Position numbers and translations under genes: made by a program. Of a DNA stretch of 64,000 bases, positions 36,391 to 46,312 are shown piece by piece. The notes beneath the pieces were generated by a model. It saw only the letters and a list, made by a program, of their open reading frames with translations. It searched no databases and was not told where the DNA came from. Source of the DNA: Capitulum mitella (lineage: Eukaryota > Arthropoda > Thecostraca > Pollicipedomorpha > Pollicipedidae); the NCBI GenBank assembly GCA_030062745.1, contig CP099850.1, positions 6,882,001 through 6,946,000 of the forward strand, given 5' to 3'. Position 1 is the first letter of the stretch, and each line of letters starts with the position of its first letter.

Positions 36391-36960
36391 CAGTACTGGA
36401 TATGGGGAGAGCTAGAGCGGTGAATAAGGTAGCCACCTTGCCCTGGGGAAGATGTTCACGCAGGTGGGTAAATCCAGAACGCACAGCGAAACAGCTATGT
36501 TTATTATTACATAAATGTGTGATTCCCAGCCAAGAACGCAGTCCGCGACGACACCCAGCTTCTTAAGATCATTGACGGAACTCAGCTGAACGCCATGAAA
36601 TTTAACGGAGAAATTTGGAATGTTCAGCTAGATCTGACGGTTTTCAACGAAAATCGGCTGGGTTTTATCTGTGTTTACTTTAAGACCGCCTAAACAAACG
36701 AAACCGAGACTCCAGAGAAAGTGTGCTCGAGTGGCCAAACGAACCTTGGGAAGCAGAGCTTTTCGTCAGAAATGAGAACTTGGGTACCACGTTTGCAATG
36801 CGTAATACACCCGTGTTCGGCGAAGATCCTGGGATGTGATTTGCAAAGATAGTGTACAAGAGGTGACCAAAAGTAATATATGCTCTGTGCAATTACATAA
36901 ATACCTAAGTACCCATTCTGGGCACTGGCCCCCCTCCCCCTGAATGTTGGCACCCCCTGG
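36391..36960 (-). pseudogene. LINE reverse transcriptase fragment (dead)
   Basis: On the minus strand, frames with stops read LLYTIFANHIPGSS (like the LLFxIYINDIP motif), then GGLKVNTDKTQ (like NGLKLNPDKTE), then SSVNDLKKLGVVADCVLGWE followed by SHI (like VKNLGVILDSxLSxxxHI). These are in the order of the palm and thumb segments of a CR1/Jockey-type LINE reverse transcriptase. Several in-frame stops (for example after VENRQI) show it is a pseudogene. The catalytic YADD region is not recognisable. Confidence 0.65.
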
Positions 36961-38104
36961 ACGAATGGTTTCTCTCCCTTTTCGTCGCACTTCTACATCA
37001 CTGCTGAAAGGAGTGGAAGTTACATCTTGCCCCGAGTCCATTGGCGTAGTCCTGACCCAAAATCAACGTAATATTGTCTATTTCATTAAAATTACGTAAT
37101 GTGGTGCGGATGAGCTGCCACGAAATACATTAGGAGATGGGGACAATGTTTTCTCCGCGCTTCACTGAAGCAACCACAGCAGCAGGTACCGCTGTGCTTT
37201 CTTTACTGTTTGTGATGGGGCAACCACCAAATGAACTCCCATCAGTCTGTGGTCACGGCTGAGCTCATAAAGTTTGGAGAAGAGGCGATAAGTACCCAAC
37301 AAGGCTGGTCACGCTGGGTCATGTCAAGTCTTGCCATGTCAAGGTTGGTTGCCAACAACACTTGGTAGCACCATTCTACCATCATCTGGCATTCCACAGT
37401 CACTATTTGTGATCTATCTTTCGACCACTATCCTTCCAATAAAATGTTTTACATCCGCCACATTCCTTAGATGATCCATATCCAAATATGCATCTAAAAC
37501 AATCTTGCCAACCAACATTGTTGGCTCAGGTCAAAAAGGAATCACAATGGAGTTGACCTAACGTCAGACCATTGAGCTGTTCACCTTTGCATCATATACC
37601 TACTGACAATAAACAAACAGTTGATCTCTATGAAATCGTTTAATTTTCACTTTGATCGTAAAGAGCTCGCTGCTGCCGATTTACATACACTGCATGATAT
37701 GCTTCATCGTAGAATATGCCAGTGACCTGACATGAACTCAAAGCGAAATTTTAAAGGGAAATGCAGAAAGATGAAAAACAGCTCTTGAAAATTCCGCGCC
37801 TTGATATTATTTCGTTCCCGAGTTACGCTAAAAAACTTACGAGAGCTGGGTGGCCCTCGCCCCACCCACGGAGGCGTGCGGGTAAACGTCCTACAAAAAA
37901 ACATCTTTCAGAGCTATCTTGCGTATCCGTTGTTTTACAACCGCGCGTGAGGTAGTAATAAAATGATCAATTTAAGGATGACTCAAAGATCAGCACAAAA
38001 ATAGCAAAGGTCCTAAAGAAAATTCGTTACTTCCTAATTCTACGGCAACCAGACAACTGCACGTTGCCGCGTAGGTATGGATAATGCATATATCCACATG
38101 TTCG
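36961..38104. other. Unrecognised intergenic sequence
   Basis: Nothing is supported beyond an AT-rich background. Confidence 0.35.
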
Positions 38105-38350
38105 TTCGCAGTGTGCGCACGCAATTTACATGCGTACGTAAGCGCAAACATGCGTAAACGCAAGTGTACGCTTCACACATTTGCATATCTCAAATGACGT
38201 ACGAGCAGAAGTACGCACGCGCAAACGTGCGTATGACAAATGTACGTATGCACACAGGTACATTAATGCAAATGTGCGCGTCGCAAACGTAGGTGCACGC
38301 AAAAGTATGCATGCAGAAAGTATGCACACAAAATACGGACACGCATGACT
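38105..38350. repeat. Degenerate GCAAACGTRCG minisatellite
   Basis: Repeated phrases such as GCAAACATGCGTAAACGC, GCAAACGTGCGTATG and GCAAATGTGCGC occur at irregular 16-25 bp spacing. The same unit appears inverted at 39975-40140. Confidence 0.6.
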
Positions 38351-38955
38351 AGGTAAGCATGCAATCATAAAAATAACATTATAGATATAAAAACAACATA
38401 ATAACATAAAATAACACTGATATATAAAAATAACGCAAGTACTGGCAGATTAACGACTGACTGGGCTCTACGTTTCTGTCCACGTTTTTTGAACTGGTTC
38501 GAAATACCTTACGTATCTTCCTTTACATGACATGGTACGACTTTGCATGTAGCGCGGTTGTGTCTGAACATTGTGTTTCCCGATAAGTAAGCGATTAAAT
38601 CGTTCATTAGTCTAGTCTTGTGTGCAGATGTGAAAACGTTAAATGGCCTACTTGCATGGTAAAGGGCTGGTTAAACGGTGACGCCGGTCATGTAAACGCA
38701 TATTTTGCGGGTGAGAGGTCTCATGGGACAATGGTTCCATTCAATTCTGACTCTCCAAATACAGAAGTGTACATGGGTAAGACATTTCCACCTACGCCGG
38801 TCCCATTGCATAGCCATTCCCGGCAGGTAATGACGCGGACTCCGGCGAGCTATATTCGCCGCGTTCACATTGAACTCAGGGGGATGGAGGGCTGTTCACC
38901 CAGACTGCTGGCATCAATCCTCGGCGGCTGTCTGATCAAAATCCTACATTTCCAG

Positions 38956-39247
38956 CATCCCGACGTAACGCCGGTGTCATCGACGATATTCTAGCACAGC
39001 CTAAGGAATGGGGAATTAGACGACGCCAAATTTTCTACCCACTTTGTTCCGATTCACACAGATGTTCATTATTGATGAACATTACTCAACAATCAAGTCA
39101 ACATGCCGACGTAACGCCGGTATCATCGACGATATTCTAACACAGCCTAAGGAATGGGGAATTACACGACGCCAAATTTTCTACCCACTTTGTTCCGATT
39201 CTCACAGATGTTCATTTTTGATGAACATTACTCAACAATCAAGTCAT
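38956..39247. repeat. Tandem duplication, two 146-bp units
   Basis: The block starting CGACGTAACGCCGGTGTCAT at 38961 is repeated at 39107 with only a few changes (CGACGATATTCTARCACAGC and ATGTTCATTWTTGATGAACA occur in both). High identity implies a recent event. Confidence 0.9.
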
Positions 39248-39974
39248 TATTGATGCAGTCCCCTTTGCTTTCATTTGTTTCTGGTTCTCTGAGGGAGACA
39301 TTTTTAGAATATCCGTGCTAAATACCCCTGGAAACATGCATCATATACACCGATAGTGCGGACTATAAATTTGATCCAGCATACTTTTGACTTCTGACCT
39401 TTCATCTTGATCTTTGATGCCCCTGAACTCTGATGTTCCTGGGACAAGTACTATTCAGAATACGATTCCAGTATGTAGGAGACATCATTGCACGCAAACT
39501 TGAAGTAATGGGTTTCTTCTCATTGCGATTAGCCAACTGCGGGGACAGAGTTGCATTTGGGGTTTGACCTGACCTATGATACCATCATTTACTCAAAAGC
39601 GAAAAAGTCGTACGTCACTTCATCGCCCAGTTCAGCGCTATCGATTACTATTTGAAGCAGCCAAATTGAACGGCTGGTTCTCGAGACTGTGACGTGATAA
39701 ATGGGACTCCCAGGCAATGCAAGATGGAGAAATACTGCTGTCAATGCTGGGCTAACGGAACTGTAGGAAGAAATGTATCCTATACGACGATCATGTGAAT
39801 GGTTCCGGTTTCGGATGGTGCTAAGTTCACTGTGGTAAATGACATCGACGTCGTTCAGAATCAACTTCTACCGACAAATGTGGAAGTTGATAATCTATCC
39901 ATGGTCTCCACCAAAATTTGTCGTTTGCTGGGCAGTAAAAGTGGCAGCTCCACGCATACTACGAGTACGGACAT

Positions 39975-40140
39975 GACGCCTAAGTACATTTGTGCCCAAG
40001 TAAATTTGCCTGCGTCTACGTTTCATGCGCACATTTGCGTCTACGTAAATTTGCCAACGTCTCTGTACCATGTCTACATTTACGCATATGCATATTCACG
40101 AAGCCTTACGCACACAATCTCCACGTACACTTGTCATGGA
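39975..40140. repeat. Inverted copy of the GTAAATTTGC minisatellite
   Basis: Phrases such as AAGTAAATTTGCCTGCGTCT and CTACGTAAATTTGCCAACGT repeat here. They are the complement of the unit at 38105-38350. Confidence 0.5.
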
Positions 40141-42990
40141 ATATATTTTACAACACCGGCGGCTGGCGGCCGACCAGCATATCTCCTACGGATAGCTCTG
40201 CAGCCCTAAGCAGCAGCACGATCGCGTGGTCGCCGCAGACAGTGGGAAAGGGACGGAGTTTCTTATCTATACCTTGCGCGAGAGAGAATACACTACATCC
40301 TCAATGCCACCAGTTCATGTAGCCATGAGTCACTCGCAGCAGTCAATGCTTTAAGGTGGCAGTAAGGAATGACTGCAAAAAGGATGTCGGAAAAATGCAT
40401 CCCAGTCTGCAATCCAATCTTCTTCTGTAAAAAGGATTCCCTTCCGCCCGTAATCCCTAAAAAAGCATTGCACTCCAAGATTGCAAATCCTGCAAAGTCT
40501 CAATGCTTAGCGGTGTATACAAAAGAAAATGTCGGTTAACCCAAGTGGGCAAATCCATCGCAAAACTCACATTTTGGGTGAGTTTGCAGGAGCTTAGGAA
40601 CTGGGGGCATGGTGGCAATGCCCCTCCGAACTTTGAGCAACAATTAACATTAATCCTATGGCGGTGCGTGGAAAGAAGCGAGGTAAAAATCACGTTTGCC
40701 CCCAATCTCCACACAGGTTCCGCCGCTGCTGAACGTGGAACTGGCTGATGTTCGAATTCCAATGATCCAATCCGAAATGGTGTACGTCAGTTACGACATC
40801 ATACCTTCTTCTTACTGAATGGAGACAGTCATTTACTTGCAGAGTTAGTAATCTTCCAACATGGTTATAATGCAGCTTTTTGATGGAGGCACAAGATCAA
40901 ACTTTTGGAGTAAAAATGTTTTCGGAGCATACATTTCCCGGTGTTCTTCAGCACCAAAAACATCTTTCCCAATCTAGCTCCTGCGACATCGCCTGCGTTC
41001 GCCATCCTACAGTTTGGCGAACGAAATTTTTCACCTCACGTCTAATAAAGCAGCCGGCTAGAAATGGACAGGCGAAGGCGTATGTAAGAGGGGGACGCGG
41101 GGGGACATGGGACGTCAGTGCAGTCACCTCTTGAACAAGAAGAAATAGCAAGCGGAAACGCCAGACGAGGCGACAACCATTTCACTCACTTTTTACCTCT
41201 CATTCCGCTTTCCGCAAAATACTGAATGCGTTCCTGTTTACATGAATAAATAATCACATGCTGATAAGGATAAACAAATTTGTATTTTACGACCCTGTGC
41301 AAAACCAAAGAACCCTTTACCCATGGCGACGAGTACACCTGTCTCCAATTCGGCATGACTGTAATTCAAGTTCATGTGTAGTTCCTCGCCTTTCACTCTC
41401 AGTGAAAAAGGGCTCACTCTCTCCGAAATATAAGACCCTACATCTTCACGGTTCACGGACCAGTCAACGTTCCAACCGTGTCCGAAACATGGCTTTGGAC
41501 GCAGTGATGGCTGCTGCCACCATGGGTCAGCCTATGGCTCGATTCTGAGCCAAAATCCGATCCGTTTAGAATGTACAACACAGAAAAACCTATCAACATT
41601 ACAGTAGGCAAACCCCGTGGTATGTTTAAAGAGCATGAAAAAGTACGCTGCGTTGTCATTCAACCCAATATACGTCGTTCAGGAAATGATTCACAGCAGT
41701 CCTAATGGAAGGAAATTGGGTTCACTACACCTCACCTTCAGTGCTTCCTCCAAGCTTAGACAATGTTCTTTTGTGAAATCCTCCACGGAGAGTAAACGAT
41801 CTTCCCACAGTTGCCTGACAAACTGAATCAGGTCCCTCATTTTCTGTGTGTTTCCGGCTGAATGGGCAAATAAAATATAAATAAACTAAAACGATAAACT
41901 TCAACAATTTTGCACAATGCCTTGCTCACATTTCTGTAATCACGTCCAAACGGTGCATGGAATCCTCATTTTTGCATGTAAACTTTCAGCATCACGCTTC
42001 CCAAACGCATTTCTCAAGACTGTCACAGAACGACTCATTGGTTGCTAGGTAACCATTTGATTCTCCAAGGCAATAAATAGATGTCGCCCCCAGCGATCAT
42101 GGATGTACGGAACCTAACTAAAAAGAAAATGATCAGAAAACATAGTTGGATCCCAATCATTTTCGGAAATGTCCAGCCATATAAAACCATCTAGTGGTAT
42201 GATACGCGAAGGAACGCTTGGCCAGAGGTCCAGAAAACCTCCGATTTCCCGACACTGGTCAGGGCCAGTGCTTCTAGTTCCTAAGCGAGAGGCAGCCGCT
42301 GATGGATATCCATGTACAATATCTACTAACAAGAAGCGTTTTAATTTTCTTACAGTCCAGTTCAACTGATCCAGACTTTGTGGTTGTCTTCTCAACTAAC
42401 TGGCAATTAGTCGGGAGCAATCATCCGGCCATCATAGCCTTTAAGGGTGACTTTCACCTTTTTGCGCTCGGAGCATCGACCTTGGCCGATTGCCTTCCAA
42501 GCCTTAGAAAATCAAGCGCGTTACTTTATCCTGTGTACACCATTAGCGTGGTTAATGCTAAAATGTTTGTAAAGATAACTTAAGATTATTCCCAAACGCT
42601 CTTTATTCATGGTGGATGGTATGCTTGTGGGAAGAATTTTGGTTGTGGTGTTTTGACCACTTAATCTACAGCGGCATGTAGAAAGGTAATGAAATACATA
42701 AAAGAACCAAAGATCAGGAATTTCGTACAACAGGGTGATTATATATACGTATATATGTATATTTAAAGTTCTTTAGCTCGTATGTACGTCGTTAGCTTAT
42801 TTAACAGATGATAACAACAAAAAATAATGAAATTCCCTTCGTTCAAAATAAAGTGAATACATCCTTCAAGAAACTCACATTTGGGGGGAGATTAGGTTGC
42901 TGGGCCCTCGGCCTCGCTCCCCCCCCCCCCACATCATTTGCACAAAACGACACCCGTGGCAATGTCGTATCCAAGAGGAGGACGACGGGG
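40141..42990. other. Unrecognised intergenic sequence
   Basis: No exon is supported with confidence. An X-box-like site, GTTGCTAGGTAACC, lies at 42041-42054. A C-run lies at about 42921-42931. Confidence 0.35.
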
Positions 42991-42999
42991 GAGACTGCC

Positions 43000-44060
43000 C
43001 ATCCTGGAGGTCGACCAGGTACTGATACTGATATACTGAGGCCGCCAACGGCGCCGAGGCGTTCAGGAGCCCTGGGGTGGCCAGACGTCCTGATACAACC
43101 AGTCTGTGAGATAGTCAGGGACCCTTGTGTAATCAAGGGCCCTGAGATTTCCGAAGGTCTTCAGGGACTGTTGGGAATCTTGAGACGGTCAGGGGCCCCG
43201 AGACTATCTTGGGCATGAAGCTGCCTGGGGTCTCCTAACAGTCAGGGGTCCTGGGATGATGGGAACCGTGAGACATCCATATATTAATTTATTAGATGTC
43301 TGTTACCGTGAGATGTCTATTAGACGTCTATTATTCTACGGCCAAAAGCGTCTAATTAGACGCTTTTGGCCGCATCAGCCAAACGCGCTGATACAGCCAA
43401 AAACCCTGAAACAGTCAGGGGCCCTGGCAGAGGTCACAGGTCTTCGGACGGGCAAGGGTGCGGGATGGTCGAGGCCCCGAGACAGTCATGAGCCCCGAGA
43501 GAGTCAGCGGTCCTGAGAAGGTCATGAGGCCTAGGATGGTCAAGGGCCATGGATCGGTCAAGGCCCAGGGTAGTCAGATGTCCTGGAATGGTCAGAGGTC
43601 TTGGGACAGTCATAGGCCTTGATACAATGAGGAGCCTGGGACGTTCAGAGGCCCTGGGATGGGCAAGAGCTTTGTTGTGGTGCAGGCCCGGTGATGGCCA
43701 GGTCCCCGGAACAGACCTGGTACGGTCCTAGGGATGGTCAGGGGTATCGAGAGAGTCATAAGTCCTGAGAGATCCAGGAGCCTACGACTGCCAGGGGCCT
43801 TGGGACAGTCCTATAGGAGCCATAGGACAGTCATGAGCCTGGAACATTCAGGGGTCCTGAGATGATCAGATTTCCTGAGACAGTCAGTGGGCCTGGGATG
43901 GCCTCAGACGGTCAAATGGCCCGGGACGGGTTTGATTCCTGGGACAGTGAGGGTCTATCCCTGAGATTAGTTGCCCTGAGACTATCTGCGGCCTGAGGAT
44001 GGTCTCAGACTGGTCTCTCCCTTGGACTCAGACTCGTGGATGGTCAGAAGCGCTGAGACT
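43000..44060. repeat. 18-bp minisatellite, consensus near GGGACAGTCAGAGGCCCT
   Basis: Consecutive units such as GAGACAGTCATGAGCCCC, GAGAGAGTCAGCGGTCCT and GGAATGGTCAGAGGTCTT follow at 17-19 bp spacing over most of 1 kb. They are interrupted near 43260-43390 by a palindromic insert. Divergence between units is high, so the array is old. Any open frame across it is a by-product of the 18-bp period. Confidence 0.8.
43339..43372. repeat. Perfect 34-bp palindrome
   Basis: CGGCCAAAAGCGTCTAA (43339-43355) is followed directly by its exact complement (43356-43372), with no spacer. TAGACGTCTA-type sequence lies beside it. It interrupts the 18-bp minisatellite and may be the footprint or core of a small palindromic insertion. 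Confidence 0.95.
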
Positions 44061-44230
44061 CTAATGTAATGTGATGTAATGTAAGCGTGGTAATGAAGTT
44101 TATAGTTCGCTGCTCATGGAGCTCTGAGCCAAGTGCTCAGTTTACTGTTGTGTGGTAGGAAATCTCACAGTATACGAACCAAACCGATAGCTGCAAGGGA
44201 CAGAAGACTGGGTTTGTCCATGTCTCACAT

Positions 44231-44554
44231 TTAATGGTCTGATGACGTTCGACAATATTGTAACGCTCTATCGTAGTCCGCTTCAGAAACCAGCTCTCGT
44301 CTCAAATTAGAGCAGACTGAAATGACACCTGAATTCGCGAACAAAACTTCTGTTGCTAATCCTCCGTCCACCCCGACAGCGCCCAGAAACGTGACTAACA
44401 TGCAAACAACGATACGAATCGCATACATAACGGCAGCATCCACTATAGCGAAAAACAAATATGCAGGGAAACGACGAAGGTGCTCGTCAGAGAGCACCTC
44501 TGAGTTGCGCGCGGCGACGCCGAGGAGGAAAAGAGTGCGCCTTAGGGAGTAGCC
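44231..44554 (-). CDS. Unidentified ORF with a membrane segment (possible terminal exon)
   Basis: I do not recognise this protein. An open frame of about 107 codons follows a good acceptor-like site (CGTCCGCTTAG then GGC TAC TCC). It reads SLRRTLFLLGVAARNSEVL, a long hydrophobic stretch (LFFAIVDAAVMYAIRIVVCM onwards), then a soluble end with LRRELVSEADYDRALQYC and a stop. It could be the last exon of a minus-strand membrane protein, a transposon-derived ORF or chance. No upstream exon was identified. Confidence 0.25.
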   Translation of the reverse strand, partial: GYSLRRTLFLLGVAARNSEVLSDEHLRRFPAYLFFAIVDAAVMYAIRIVVCMLVTFLGAVGVDGGLATEVLFANSGVISVCSNLRRELVSEADYDRALQYCRTSSDH

Positions 44555-45540
44555 CTAAGCGGACGCGCACAGGAGCGAGTCGGGAGGCCGGCTGCCCAGC
44601 GCTTGCCGACGTGTTACTGATGTCAGTTTGGGGCTACGTGTTGAAGGGTCAGCCTGTTCAATGGAAGACCGGAAAAAGGGCGAAAGTCAAAAAACATAAA
44701 GCTATTAATATCTAGCGCAACGGAATAAAAACGACCTACTCACACGTCTCTCAAGCATCCTACCACTCAATTACACTTTTTCGCGTGCGGGGTCATGTGT
44801 AAGGCAGCGGTAAAATAAAATGCGAATTATTTCATTCATTGTATTTCTTGTAAGTTTCTAGTTTTGCTGAGAATCTGGTTCGATTTTACTCTAGGGGCCC
44901 CTGGAAATAAAGTGGGTCAAATCCGGGAAGGTTTCCTAACTGGGGTTGGTTGGGGGCCCTAAATTTGAGTTCGCCACTCCTGGACCGAATCCTAAATACA
45001 CCACTGGCAAAAAAAGCAAATTCGTGCGAGAGTCGATCCGTTTCTGCGACTTGAATCTACATCGTCTTGCATACTTAGCTTTCGGTGGGGTCTGGGCCTC
45101 ACAAACGCTTTGAAATTTCTTTATGGGGCCTTATGAGCGAAGATTGAAGAGAATGGGCCATAAAAGGCATCGGGGACGGGGACCTCATCGACATTTTTCT
45201 TTTTTTTTAGAAAATAACACCTGAAGCCTGAAGATGACTTACTTGCACTGTGCGTATCAGGGTTACTGACTCAATATGCCAGTGGATGAATGACATTTTT
45301 GACAGTCTGGGATGCAGAGAAAAGGAATAACGTTACGTTTCAGAAAGAAACGTGCCTCGCCACGGACACAAAAAGCACTCATGGACCTCAGACGTCGTAT
45401 CTACGTCATAAGCGCGGCAGACGGGACGAAAAGGGAAGCACGCGAGCAGTGTTTCGGGAGCCGGAAATTCCCCACGAACCGAAAATTAAATAACTGTCAG
45501 TCGGTGCGCCAAATGAAACGGTAAAACGGGATCACGTCCG
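44555..45540. other. Intergenic sequence with a possible repeat end
   Basis: GGGGCCCCTGG-like sequence near 44895 and CCTAAATACACCACTGGC near 44991-45008 resemble the tail of a GTAGCCAGG-type repeat. Nothing else is seen. Confidence 0.3.
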
Positions 45541-46155
45541 CCCAGGACCCTCGATCCTGATTTCCGTGCATGTCTATGTGCGATTCGCCGCAGGAAACGA
45601 CGGGTTCCGCCGAGCGGTTGCCATGACAACGACCGTTTGAGACCCTGAGGAGCGGCGGGCGTCGCCGCCGCAGTTCCACGGTGACATGGCGCGACGCCGT
45701 GCCGTGCGCCGAGTGCAGGTGAGGTCGACCTTCCGGAATGGCGTCGTCGTGACCACGTCGCAGCCGTCAGTATCGGCGACGCGCTGGTTGAACATGACGC
45801 GTGTTCTGTAGTCGGATTACTAAGTCATTCGGGGACGCGGGACACCGCTGGCTCCAGTCCAGGCTACCGTGGAAAGTAATTGGCGCTGTACGTTACGGAA
45901 TTGCTTGCTGCATTATTAGCGCCTGTGATTACACTAAGTGATGGCACATGACTGCCGACGATGCTGTGTGGTGGCCAGTTCGTCGCTGCGACCGTTTCAG
46001 TTGACACGTTGGACATCTTGGCGGGGTCGTCGGCATGCAGCCGGCCAGGCCTCTCACGACACAGTCAGCGGAGCTGGCACCTGGGAAGGTCCACTGCAGC
46101 GAGCTGGGCTGGCGGACTTCTCACCCACGCCCACCCCGCCACGTCCAGGGTGGCC
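45541..46155 (+). promoter_or_regulatory. CpG-rich promoter/5' UTR region of the NWD-type gene
   Basis: It is GC- and CpG-rich relative to its surroundings and lies directly upstream of the start codon at 46156. It contains the X-box at 45617-45630. The transcription start is not defined. The minus strand here also has an open frame starting MFNQRVADTDGC at 45795, so the region might be a bidirectional promoter. Confidence 0.45.
45617..45630. promoter_or_regulatory. RFX-type X-box
   Basis: GTTGCCATGACAAC matches the palindromic RFX consensus GTTGCCATGGCAAC at 13 of 14 positions. It lies 526 bases upstream of the NWD-type start codon. Function is inferred from the motif and position. Confidence 0.5.
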
Positions 46156-46312
46156 ATGAAGGGTTCGATTTTCGCTGCCCGCAGCTCGACTTCGAGCAAC
46201 AGCAACGAGATGGACGACAGGACCGTGGACCGCATCTTCGCCGGCAGCCTGGAGAACCTGCCGCCGGTCAGCTCCAAGATTGTGCGTATCTTCACGTCGT
46301 CGACGTTTACGG
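46156..46312 (+). CDS. NWD-type gene exon 1
   Basis: 52 codons plus one base. The Ser/Asn-rich start is followed by MDDRTVDRIFAGSLENLPPV and the RIFTSSTFT motif. The donor is ACGG then GTCAGT. The split GAC codon is completed by exon 2. Confidence 0.85.

Noticed and set aside
41238-41456. Possible first exon of the coiled-coil gene (minus strand, ATG near 41347, donor GTAAAG)
   Set aside because: Start and donor look acceptable, but nothing links it to the exon at 31117, and similar combinations arise by chance in 14 kb.
43256-43731. Open frames across the 18-bp minisatellite
   Set aside because: The period is a multiple of three, so stops are avoided by repetition. Units are too diverged to suggest a coding repeat.
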